From positions 124,001 to 188,000 of the forward strand of contig NZ_QXQA01000002.1 of assembly GCF_003583765.1 (NCBI RefSeq): 64,000 nucleotides of DNA, in the 5' to 3' direction. The position numbers and the translations under genes were made by a program. The notes beneath the pieces were generated by a model. It did not search any database. It was given only the letters and a program-made list of their open reading frames with translations, and was not told where the DNA came from. Below are positions 1 through 6,774 of this stretch, piece after piece. Numbering within the stretch: position 1 is the first letter of the stretch; each line of letters begins with the position of its first letter. This DNA is from Paenibacillus nanensis (GTDB lineage Bacteria > Bacillota > Bacilli > Paenibacillales > Paenibacillaceae).

Positions 1-184
1 GAGTAATATAGATCCCCGATTCATAATAATTAAAAATTAGATAACCAATTTCTTTATATCTATAATCAAAAAGTGATATTCTAAAAGTTCTTATCATTCC
101 TTGTCTTAACTCGAATAGACTACAAGAGACTGTAACTTCTTCGTTCTTTTGGTTAAGTGCGTTCTTGCTGATTGTATTAAGCAT
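1..184 (-). CDS. Hypothetical protein, N-terminal part, cut by window edge
   Basis: An open frame of 61 codons starts with ATG at 184 and runs off the left edge without a stop. A GAGGGG ribosome-binding site lies 8 bases upstream of the ATG. It is 36 bases downstream of the CoiA-like gene on the same strand, so the two probably share a transcript. The visible part is rich in Tyr, Ile and Phe (for example FDYRYKEIGYLIFNYYE) and has no signal peptide or motif I recognise. I cannot name a function; the 3' part is outside the window. Confidence 0.55.
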   Translation of the reverse strand, partial: MLNTISKNALNQKNEEVTVSCSLFELRQGMIRTFRISLFDYRYKEIGYLIFNYYESGIYIT

Positions 185-220
185 CTTATGTTCCCCTCAT
201 GAATTTATCTTTTTAATGCT

Positions 221-1144
221 TCATTCGCAAGCTAAACAACTGTAGCCAAGCAAAAGTTCATCATATTTTATATAGCCATACATTGCATTAAAAACATACT
301 CTTTGTTCAAAAAGAACTTGCCAGTAATGCTATTACATTTCCTACAAACATGGACGTTGTACTTTGCATTTTCGGTTTTGCTATATCGCATTTGAATATT
401 TGTTCCATTCTTATTAGCAAACGCTATCTCTTTGTCATTAAAATCTTCTGGAGTGTAATGCCTGTTTAAATCATACACAATTGTAGCGATTTTCATTGAC
501 GTCTTACACTTCCAACAACGCCCTTTTATGATCCAAAGGTGTTTCATTAGTTTGTATCTTCTACAAGTTTTACATTTCGGATTACTTGTGCAGACATCTA
601 CGAAATCTGGTTGCAAAATCTCATTCTCTAGCAATTCAATATCAGTTTCACTGTTGAGAGTAAACTTTATAAGTGCTATATTGTTCTCTTTATAAAATTT
701 CAATGTGCTCTCTTCTGGTTCATGAGTCACGACAATTTCTATTGCAATTAAAGGTTTCTCGAATTCATCGAGCAATAGGATATCTGGCCTGCAAACTCCC
801 AAGCTCATTTCTTTTCTAATTAATTTCGTCTTCTTAATCAAGTTACTTTCATGCAAGTCTTTACAGACAAAGCATTTCCATTGGACAACTTCAGGGGAGT
901 TTGAAGTTAAAGAGCTTTGTAATCTATCGTACATCAACTCCTTAAATCCTAGATGCAATATAGATTCAGGCGAACAATTTACACCTTCCACTTTATGTGT
1001 GAAGTGTGGCCTCATTTTGCCTTGTCTGCGTCTCATATTTCTACCGCAGCCTAGACAAAAGTAATCTACTCTGCTAATGGCTTCTTTAGCACTTATAATG
1101 TTCCCTGAGTGATCCTTTGCAAACGGATATTTGATAGCAGACAC
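221..1144 (-). CDS. CoiA-like zinc-ribbon / nuclease-fold protein
   Basis: The N-terminal part has the CoiA-type block FCLGCGRNMRRRQGKMRPHF, a CxxC knuckle followed by a basic stretch and a His. The middle has RPDILLLDEF...LIAIEIVVTHE, which resembles the PD-(D/E)xK-type core of CoiA-family nucleases (Asp, then ExV). The last third carries further CxxC pairs (CKTC, CWKC, CRKC, and CLAC at the very end), so several structural zinc sites are likely. CoiA helps transformation in some Firmicutes, but many homologues sit on mobile islands with unknown roles. No ATG exists near the start. I chose GTG at 1144 because GGAG lies 9 bases upstream; a TTG at 1159 is the alternative. The gene is AT-rich compared with the core genome to its right, which fits acquired DNA. 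Confidence 0.7.
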   Translation of the reverse strand: MSAIKYPFAKDHSGNIISAKEAISRVDYFCLGCGRNMRRRQGKMRPHFTHKVEGVNCSPESILHLGFKELMYDRLQSSLTSNSPEVVQWKCFVCKDLHESNLIKKTKLIRKEMSLGVCRPDILLLDEFEKPLIAIEIVVTHEPEESTLKFYKENNIALIKFTLNSETDIELLENEILQPDFVDVCTSNPKCKTCRRYKLMKHLWIIKGRCWKCKTSMKIATIVYDLNRHYTPEDFNDKEIAFANKNGTNIQMRYSKTENAKYNVHVCRKCNSITGKFFLNKEYVFNAMYGYIKYDELLLGYSCLACE

Positions 1145-1195
1145 ATCTCTCAACTCCAACTAAGAAGTTTGTTCCCTTTTAAAATAACCATTTGA

Positions 1196-1489
1196 TTACC
1201 ATTTGATCATTTCTATATCTCTATAGCCGCCAATTGAGCCGATCGATCCCTTATTTCCCGGATTTCCGTAATTTCCATAAGAGCCATAACTGACAGACCT
1301 GTAGGGAGAAGAAGTCTTATACAGTTGACGATCTTCTCTAACAATTTCACCTAGATATCTTCCGCTCATATCAATAAATATGCGCTCATTTTCTCGATAG
1401 TGGCCTATGTTTTGTCCTGATGGTGAATGCAAGTGACCTCTAACTTCGTTTGCAATAAGATATCCTCTGCTATCGAACAAAAATTTCAT
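1196..1489 (-). CDS. 4-fold beta flower family protein, small
   Basis: A 97-residue protein. The first 50 residues (FLFDSRGYLIAN..., then IDMSGRYLGEIV) look like the short repeated strands of proteins annotated as 4-fold beta flower proteins. The C-terminal half is a low-complexity Ser/Tyr/Gly/Asn tail (SYGSYGNYGNPGNKGSIGSIGG). The frame extends upstream to 1555, but the ATG at 1489 has a textbook AAAGGAG site 8 bases before it and an extended -10 promoter ends near 1544, so the shorter form is right. It lies 51 bases upstream of the CoiA-like gene on the same strand. Function is unknown; homologues are typically in accessory regions. Confidence 0.65.
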   Translation of the reverse strand: MKFLFDSRGYLIANEVRGHLHSPSGQNIGHYRENERIFIDMSGRYLGEIVREDRQLYKTSSPYRSVSYGSYGNYGNPGNKGSIGSIGGYRDIEMIKW

Positions 1490-1543
1490 ATGTACCAACT
1501 CCTTTAAAAATGATGTGCCACACTCTTCCAATTCTGTAGTTTG

Positions 1544-1554
1544 AGTATAGCACA
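1544..1554 (-). promoter_or_regulatory. Extended -10 promoter for the beta-flower gene
   Basis: TGTGCTATACT on the minus strand is an extended -10 element (TGn plus TATACT). It would start a transcript near 1537, about 48 bases before the chosen ATG. No good -35 hexamer is visible, as is usual for extended -10 promoters. Confidence 0.5.
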
Positions 1555-1621
1555 CCTTTTTCTAACTGTTAGGAATAGATATACATAATAATTTTGAAGC
1601 TTTTATCTTTCGAGTCACAAT

Positions 1622-1717
1622 TCACAATTGATGTAGTTGGTTAATTCGAACTTTATGTTCAGGCTGCATCATGCGTGATGATTCCCACATACCGTTAATG
1701 GTTAATTTCTTGGACAA
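1622..1717 (-). pseudogene. Truncated yolD-like remnant (31 codons)
   Basis: A TTG-started frame of 31 codons reads MSKKLTINGMWESSRMMQPE and continues HKVRIN before stopping. The WESSRMM-PEH block is the N-terminal signature of the YolD-like family, whose full members are roughly 100 residues. Here a TGA ends the frame soon after the signature and I see no continuation downstream. GGATGG lies 7 bases upstream of the TTG. YolD-like genes are often the first gene of SOS-inducible operons with a Y-family polymerase (UvrX/YqjW type); no polymerase gene is present here. The promoter upstream is intact and carries a LexA-type box, so this is most likely the stump of an SOS operon left on a decayed element. 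A functional short peptide cannot be excluded. Confidence 0.6.
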
Positions 1718-1748
1718 TAGTACACCATCCTAGTTTCGTGATGGATTT

Positions 1749-1778
1749 ATTATATAGGAACATTCGTTCTTGTATCAA
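1749..1778 (-). promoter_or_regulatory. SigA promoter with embedded LexA-type operator
   Basis: On the minus strand TTGATA (1773-1778) and TATAAT (1749-1754) are separated by 18 bases. Inside the spacer, at 1758-1769, lies GAACGAATGTTC, a perfect inverted repeat of the GAAC-N4-GTTC form bound by Gram-positive LexA (DinR). LexA bound here would block RNA polymerase directly. The start would be near 1742, 25 bases before the yolD remnant. Confidence 0.6.
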
Positions 1779-1823
1779 TAAGTCAATAAAGGGTAATTTG
1801 TTTCCGAACTTTTGATTTAAACG

Positions 1824-1869
1824 AATAAAGCCGACTTCATCTCCAGGACAGAGAGAAATCGGCTTTATT
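1824..1869. terminator. Bidirectional intrinsic terminator
   Basis: AATAAAGCCGA (1824-1834) pairs with TCGGCTTTATT (1859-1869). A/T-rich flanks on both sides allow termination in either direction. It follows the recombinase remnant on the minus strand and separates it from the yolD promoter. Confidence 0.7.
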
Positions 1870-1882
1870 TATTTAATCGATA

Positions 1883-2825
1883 TTAGTCTTCTAAATATAG
1901 GTTCTCAAGTGGTGAATGACGCTCATGTTTTTTAGAAATGTCTGAAGAAAAGAGATTTACATAAGTTCTTACCATATCAAGAGTAGCATGACCAAGAATA
2001 ATTTGGAGTGACAATGGATCTCCTCCGTTCATTACGTACATCTTCGCCATTGTGTGCCGGAAGGTATGTGGGCTTACTCTTACACCAGTTACTCCAGCTG
2101 CAATACCTATTTCAGAGATGGTCTCCTGTATTATGCGCTTTTTAATTGGAGTGTTGTCGATGTTGATAAAAAGAAAATCGTGATCTAACAGACCACGTAT
2201 CGAAATGTACTCCTTCAGGTGTCGTTCAAGTGTTCTTTGAAATGGAACAAAACGCTCTTTCCGTCCTTTCCCATAAACCTTGATCCTCTTTTCTTCCAGT
2301 TTATGTTAGGTATTAGTACTCCTTCACATTAATTACAAAGTTGCGGTATCCTGTTAAGGTCTGTTTATTTGGAGTATCGAGAAGTTGTTTAATCTGTGGC
2401 TTACTAAAAGTCTCGATTATTAGACGCTCTGATTTGATTTTAGCCACTTTATCAAATGGATTACTGGTTAAATACCCCTCCGTGTTCAAGAAATTAAAAT
2501 ATGCTCTCCAGCCTCTTAGGTATTTATCAATAGTAGCATCAACAGCACCTTCTTGTCGTTTAGACAAAATACACTCATGGATAGCATCTGCATCAACATC
2601 CATGGGACGCTTAATCCCTTTTGATTCCATCATTCGATTAAGCATCGAAAGGACATCCTTGTAGTAAGTGATCGTACCATCAGACAGATTACGTATTCGA
2701 CAATGACGAATGAATGTAATAGCTGCTACCTGAAAGTCCTCAGCTTCAACTGAATTGTTGACTGCATCATATCCACTTACAGCAATCGTATTCTTCCGTC
2801 TAATTGGTTTCGATTTTTCGGACAT
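1883..2825 (-). pseudogene. Tyrosine recombinase/integrase, broken by deletion and frameshift
   Basis: The 5' part (2313-2825, 170 codons) starts with ATG behind GAGGAGAGGG and encodes an N-terminal SAM-like core-binding domain ending in TGYRNFVI. It runs out of frame and stops at 2313. In another frame, 1883-2299 encodes the C-terminal catalytic half: KVYGKGRKERFVPF (the beta-hairpin Lys), HTFRHTMA (HxxR), LGHATLDMVRTY (His and the nucleophile Tyr). Between the halves the stretch that normally carries the first catalytic Arg (form LDTGxRxSEL) is absent. The lesion is therefore a deletion of roughly 20-30 codons plus a frameshift, and the product cannot be active. It lies about 200 bases from a tRNA-Leu gene, a common attachment site, and is followed by a terminator. 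It marks a decayed integrative element. Confidence 0.85.
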
Positions 2826-3022
2826 AAAAAAACACCCTCTCCTCGTTTTGTTCGTTTTTCAACGAATAAAGCGTGGTTATAAGGTGCTAATTTTGCCTGT
2901 ATAATTATTCTAATCACACAGGATTATGTATTTCACGCATCGTAATATACTGACATTTTCTAATGGATACTAATCAATTCACCATGAGAAAAACATTGAT
3001 ATTACAAGGATTTTAGTAAAAG

Positions 3023-3108
3023 TGCCGAGGACGGGAATCGAACCCGTACGGTGGTCACCCACCGCAGGATTTTAAGTCCTGTGCGTCTGCCAGTTCCGCC
3101 ACCCCGGC
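3023..3108 (-). tRNA. tRNA-Leu (anticodon TAA)
   Basis: The minus strand folds into a class II tRNA: acceptor GCCGGGG pairs with the 3' end, the anticodon loop is CTTAAAA (anticodon TAA) on an AGGA/TCCT stem, there is a long variable arm (CGGTGGGTGACCACCG) and a TTCGATTC T loop. CCA is not encoded. It is the rightmost limit of the AT-rich accessory DNA and a plausible integration site. Confidence 0.93.
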
Positions 3109-3134
3109 ATGGTTGTTAGCGCTTGCTTTATAAA

Positions 3135-3211
3135 TGGTGGGCCCTGAGGGACTCGAACCCCCGACCAATCGGTTATGAGCCGACCGCTCTAACCAACTGA
3201 GCTAAGGGCCC
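3135..3211 (-). tRNA. tRNA-Ile2 (anticodon CAT, lysidine type)
   Basis: A full cloverleaf with acceptor GGGCCCT, anticodon loop CTCATAA and encoded CCA. The CAT anticodon could mean Met. The body (GGGCCCTTAGCTCAG, then the TTGGTCG region) resembles tRNA-Ile2, whose C34 is changed to lysidine by TilS so that it reads AUA. The assignment to Ile rather than elongator Met is by similarity only. Confidence 0.8.
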
Positions 3212-3252
3212 TCGAATAACGTTTATAATGTCAACGTATTGATCGATAAGTT

Positions 3253-3329
3253 TGGTTGCGGGGGCAGGATTTGAACCTGCGGCCTTCGGGTTATGAGCCC
3301 GACGAGCTACCGAGCTGCTCCACCCCGCG
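3253..3329 (-). tRNA. Initiator tRNA-fMet (anticodon CAT)
   Basis: The acceptor starts CGCGGGG and ends CCCCGCA-ACCA, leaving the unpaired C1:A72 that marks bacterial initiators. The anticodon stem GTCGGG/CCCGA carries the three G:C pairs typical of initiators, with anticodon CAT. CCA is encoded. Confidence 0.93.
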
Positions 3330-3423
3330 ACATTAACCATTTCAGCAAAGCGATTCAAATGGCGACATCAATTAATATACTATAAGTGAATCCATTAAGT
3401 CAAGTATATTTCCCTAAAAAATG

Positions 3424-3588
3424 TTACGGGAGAAAACGTACGCCATATCGGCCTTTGCGCGAACGGAAAACTTCGACCTCTCGAGGGCAATCATAGCCGT
3501 AAATCCACCAGTCATTCTCCATACGGCGAACCAGACAGCCCGCCTGGAACTTTGTATCGTATAACCGCAGCCAATAGATCCATTTCAT
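3424..3588 (-). CDS. Small hypothetical protein, 54 aa
   Basis: ATG at 3588 is preceded by TGGAGG with 8 bases spacing, and the frame ends in TAA at 3424. The product is basic and aromatic (MKWIYWLRLYDTKF..., ending KGRYGVRFLP), with no membrane segment or signal. It lies alone between the tRNA cluster and yjcG. The good ribosome-binding site and non-random composition support a real gene. I do not recognise a family. The rest of the 3330-3733 interval shows only the AT-rich tRNA upstream region and the yjcG promoter area. Confidence 0.5.
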   Translation of the reverse strand: MKWIYWLRLYDTKFQAGCLVRRMENDWWIYGYDCPREVEVFRSRKGRYGVRFLP

Positions 3589-3733
3589 CCTTAATGCCTC
3601 CAGTCACTTTACGGATGTTGACATTAGAATGCCCAAAAAAATGATAAATCAAGCATCGCGATTCTTAGTCTTGCCAACATTCGGGCATACTGTATGACAG
3701 GAAACGAAACCACCAAGGGAGTGACTGGCCAAG

Positions 3734-4246
3734 ATGCTATTCGGGATTGCTTTATTTCCGGAAAAAGAAGTGCAGGATGCGGCGAATAGCTGGCGTCTCC
3801 GCCATGATCCGCACTATTGCAATATTCCTGCCCATATGACGCTGCGGGAAGCCGAAGAATGGGACGACCAGAAGTTAAAAAAGTCGGTGGAGCATCTCGA
3901 GCGTGTTGCCTCGGCCTTTAAGCCGTTTGAGATTACATTTAATCGGGTCTCCACCTTTTTTCCCGCTCGCAATATTCTTTATTTCGCCCTGGAAGACCCC
4001 TCTGAGGTCATTAGGCTGCATGAAGCGGTCTGCAGCGGGCCAGCATTGCAGCAGGCATCTTCATACGTATACACGCCGCATGTCACCATCGGCCGTGATA
4101 TGGCGTCGGATGAACTGCATGACCTGTATGGCAACCTGCGAATGAGCGACATCCGCCTGACTAGCCTCGTCGATCGCATTCACCTGCTCTATCAGACGGA
4201 GCAAGGCGGCTGGACCGCATATCAGACCTTTCAACTAAAAGGATAA
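3734..4246 (+). CDS. yjcG: YjcG-family 2H phosphoesterase
   Basis: A 170-residue protein matching B. subtilis YjcG in length and opening (MLFGIALFPEKEVQDAANSW). The two HxT/S motifs of the 2H (LigT-like) phosphoesterase fold are present: HMTL near residue 34 and HVTIG near residue 116; they would form the catalytic pair. Members act on 2',3'-cyclic or 2'-5' linked RNA ends, but the substrate of YjcG is not known. The ATG has GGGAGTGAC just upstream. It is one of only three plus-strand genes and converges on the ABC operon, separated by a bidirectional hairpin. Confidence 0.85.
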   Translation: MLFGIALFPEKEVQDAANSWRLRHDPHYCNIPAHMTLREAEEWDDQKLKKSVEHLERVASAFKPFEITFNRVSTFFPARNILYFALEDPSEVIRLHEAVCSGPALQQASSYVYTPHVTIGRDMASDELHDLYGNLRMSDIRLTSLVDRIHLLYQTEQGGWTAYQTFQLKG

Positions 4247-4250
4247 GGAA

Positions 4251-4288
4251 AAGCCTCCCGGACGGCTGCAGCTCGCTCCAGGAGGCTT
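4251..4288. terminator. Terminator between convergent yjcG and ABC operon
   Basis: AAGCCTCC (4251-4258) pairs with GGAGGCTT (4281-4288). It lies just after yjcG and 17 bases past the end of the lipoprotein gene on the other strand. The U-tract is weak in both directions. Confidence 0.5.
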
Positions 4289-4304
4289 CTCGCTAGAAAG
4301 GTAT

Positions 4305-5879
4305 TTATTCTACAACTTCTACCGCTTCGGTTTCAACAACCGCTTCATCTGTAGTGGCGGCATCACTTCTTGGCATTGGCAGCGGTTCGACTGGTATTCC
4401 AACATCGCCGCCGGCCTCCGACTGTCCTTGCAAAATTGCGTTTCCTCTCGTTTCCCACTCGGCGAGCGCTTCTTTGACGTCCTTCGAACCGTCCATTACA
4501 CCTTGGAACAGCTCGTAGCCGATATTTTGAGCTTCCCAAACGTTTGGCTTCTCCTGATAGATTCGATCGTCATTGTTGGTTGTAGGAGGAAGTGGCTTAA
4601 GCATCGTAAACGCGTCGATATTGTACTGCATGCCGCCTACCGGCTGCAGGAATTCTTTACGCGCGACAAGCTCGTATGAGCTTCTGGACTTCAGCTTCGC
4701 CCATTCTTTGCTGTTGGAGAACTTAATGAAGTCCCAAGCGCCTTCCGCATTTTGCGCTTTGGCGTTAATTCCCATCAATTGGCTCAGGCTAATATTGCCG
4801 CCCGCATCCGGAGTTTGCGGATTAACCGGGACGGTTACGATATCCCAATCCACCATTTCGAAACCTTCGATTTTGCTTGCGTTGTCGCTTGCTCTCTTCA
4901 ATTCGTTCACATAGGAGGATTCACCTAGAACCATTGCGAGATTGCCGCTTATGAACAAATCGCCGAAGAACGGATTGTTTACAGGCTCGCTTTCCCCGCT
5001 TCTCTTTTCGTACAGCTGGTTCATAAACTCTTGATCCGGAAGAATATCGTCTTTATGCAGCTGAGACACCGTTTCCCAGACCTGCGTCCACGGCTCGCTG
5101 TTTACAACCATTTTTTCGCCGTTTTCATCCCAAATGCGGAGCTGCAGCGAGTTGCTGTAGTTTTGAGCGTCGCTGAACGGATCGTTCACCCACCGGTTGA
5201 ACGCAAATCCGAATACTTTCTCTTCGCCTTCTCCGCCTGCAACTTGGCGCGCTTTGTTGAACACGTCGTCCCAAGTCATTTTATCCGTCGGAGGCTCGAC
5301 CGACTTATCCGCAAAAATCTTCTTATTGTAATAAAGAGCATAGGATGTGAATGTAGGCGTGAGCGCATAGATGCTGCTGTCCCCTACCGATTTAATGCCG
5401 TCAATAACGGTTGGCACATAATCGCTGATATCGAACTTATCCTTCTGAATCATCGGATCCAGCGGCTGAAGCAGGTTATCCTGATTGAGGCGGCGCAGCA
5501 TGTTGTAATCGACAACCACGACGTCAACCGGATTTTGACCGGTCAGCAGTTCTTTCATTTTTTCATAAGGATCCGGCTGCTTCGACTCTTCACCCGGCTT
5601 AGGCTGATCAAACTGAGAATCATAGTAGTTAATGCCGTACACAAGCTCAAATTCAACATTTGGATTTTGCATTTCGTACATGTCCGTATATTGCTGGCGG
5701 AAGTACGCGTCGTTATCCGGGCTGCCGTATAGGACGCCGATGCGAATGACGCTGTTCTCCGCTTCGTTCGGACTATTGCTGCCGCTGCATGCGGACAACA
5801 GACCGAGCAGTAAGGTCAGCGACATACCGAGCGCTGTCCATTTCCATAGTCGAGATTTCTTTATGCCGTTACTGTTCAT
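4305..5879 (-). CDS. Family 1 solute-binding lipoprotein, last gene of ABC operon
   Basis: A lipoprotein signal peptide is clear: basic start, hydrophobic core and lipobox LLSAC with the lipidated Cys at residue 31. The mature part looks like a family 1 extracellular solute-binding protein (sugar/oligosaccharide type), with the typical YYNKKIF and LPQPxxMTWDDVFNKAR-like regions around residues 180-215. The C-terminus is an acidic Ala/Val/Glu tail. The ATG overlaps the end of the upstream ATPase gene by 11 bases behind GGGGGGAAATAGTC, so translation is coupled. Such proteins normally serve importers with two permeases. Here the partners are MacB/FtsX-type export or mechanotransmission components and no sugar permease is present, so a sensor or substrate-presenting role is possible. 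Ligand unknown. Confidence 0.8.
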   Translation of the reverse strand: MNSNGIKKSRLWKWTALGMSLTLLLGLLSACSGSNSPNEAENSVIRIGVLYGSPDNDAYFRQQYTDMYEMQNPNVEFELVYGINYYDSQFDQPKPGEESKQPDPYEKMKELLTGQNPVDVVVVDYNMLRRLNQDNLLQPLDPMIQKDKFDISDYVPTVIDGIKSVGDSSIYALTPTFTSYALYYNKKIFADKSVEPPTDKMTWDDVFNKARQVAGGEGEEKVFGFAFNRWVNDPFSDAQNYSNSLQLRIWDENGEKMVVNSEPWTQVWETVSQLHKDDILPDQEFMNQLYEKRSGESEPVNNPFFGDLFISGNLAMVLGESSYVNELKRASDNASKIEGFEMVDWDIVTVPVNPQTPDAGGNISLSQLMGINAKAQNAEGAWDFIKFSNSKEWAKLKSRSSYELVARKEFLQPVGGMQYNIDAFTMLKPLPPTTNNDDRIYQEKPNVWEAQNIGYELFQGVMDGSKDVKEALAEWETRGNAILQGQSEAGGDVGIPVEPLPMPRSDAATTDEAVVETEAVEVVE

Positions 5880-6768
5880 GACTATTTCCCCCCAATGATT
5901 TTGGCGAAGAGATGATGATCCGCTCTCCGTCGAATTCCATAGATGCTTTGTCCTTAATGCCGAGCGCGGTTAAATATTCTTTGGGCACCTGCAGACGTCC
6001 GACGCGGTCAACGACCACGTATGCTTCATGAACCTGATTTAAGCTTCGAGACGATTTCTGCTCGATCTCACCCCCATCCGAAATATTCGGATTGCGCTTA
6101 ATAAACTCTGTGCTCGTCAAGCCGTCGCGGATCGCGACGACGCGGTCCACCTTGCTTGCAAGCGACATGTCGTGCGTAACGATAACGATGGTGATGCCGA
6201 GCTCCCGATTCAACGTCCGGAAGATGCCCATAATGAGGTCGGAGGTCGCCGTGTCGACGGAGCCCGTCGGTTCGTCCGCCAGCAGCAGCTTAGGGCGGTT
6301 CGACAAGGAGATCGCGATCGCGACCCGCTGCTGCTCGCCCCCGGACAGCTGATGGAGCTTGTTGTGCATTCTTTCCTTCAGACCGACCCACTCCAGCAGC
6401 TGCTTCGCGTAAGCGCGATCTACCTTGCCGGAGAGCATCATCGGCATTTCGACGTTCTCCAGAGCCGTCAAATAAGGCAGCAGGTTGCGGGCATTGTTCT
6501 GCCATATAAAGCCGACCGTCTCCCGCTTGTACTGCACCAGCTCTTCTTCCGTAATTTTCAGCAAATCCCATGGTCCGACCTTGACTTGACCGGCAGACGG
6601 CCGGTCAAGTCCTCCCAGGGTGTTAAGCAGCGTGGATTTGCCGCTGCCGCTGTTGCCGATGATCGCCATCAGCTCGCCGTCCTCGACGGTCAAATTGAGA
6701 CCTTGGAGCGCCACGACTTCCAGATCGTCTGTTTTGTAGATTTTGACTAAGCCTTCGCAATGAATCAT
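5869..6768 (-). CDS. ABC transporter ATPase (MacB/LolD type) fused to AbrB-like domain
   Basis: Residues 1-220 are a standard ABC ATPase: Walker A GNSGSGKST (38-46), Q-loop IWQN (88-91), signature LSGGEQ (141-146), Walker B LLLADEP (161-167) and switch His in THD (198-200). It groups by appearance with LolD/MacB ATPases that drive FtsX-type permeases. After a linker, residues 248-289 read EAYVVVDRVGRLQVPKEYLT and continue ALGIKDKASMEF...ERIII. That pattern matches the swapped-hairpin SpoVT/AbrB fold (V-D-x-x-GR-x-x-x-P, then LGI, then ME and a hydrophobic strand). LolD-type ATPases are usually about 230 residues and lack this. The gene lies 6 bases after the permease gene and overlaps the lipoprotein gene. 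Confidence 0.88.
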   Translation of the reverse strand: MIHCEGLVKIYKTDDLEVVALQGLNLTVEDGELMAIIGNSGSGKSTLLNTLGGLDRPSAGQVKVGPWDLLKITEEELVQYKRETVGFIWQNNARNLLPYLTALENVEMPMMLSGKVDRAYAKQLLEWVGLKERMHNKLHQLSGGEQQRVAIAISLSNRPKLLLADEPTGSVDTATSDLIMGIFRTLNRELGITIVIVTHDMSLASKVDRVVAIRDGLTSTEFIKRNPNISDGGEIEQKSSRSLNQVHEAYVVVDRVGRLQVPKEYLTALGIKDKASMEFDGERIIISSPKSLGGNSHEQ

Positions 6769-6774
6769 TGGCCG

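Noticed and set aside
3173..3358. 61-codon minus-strand frame over tRNA genes
   Set aside because: It reads through the tRNA-Ile2 and tRNA-fMet genes and is an artefact of RNA gene sequence.
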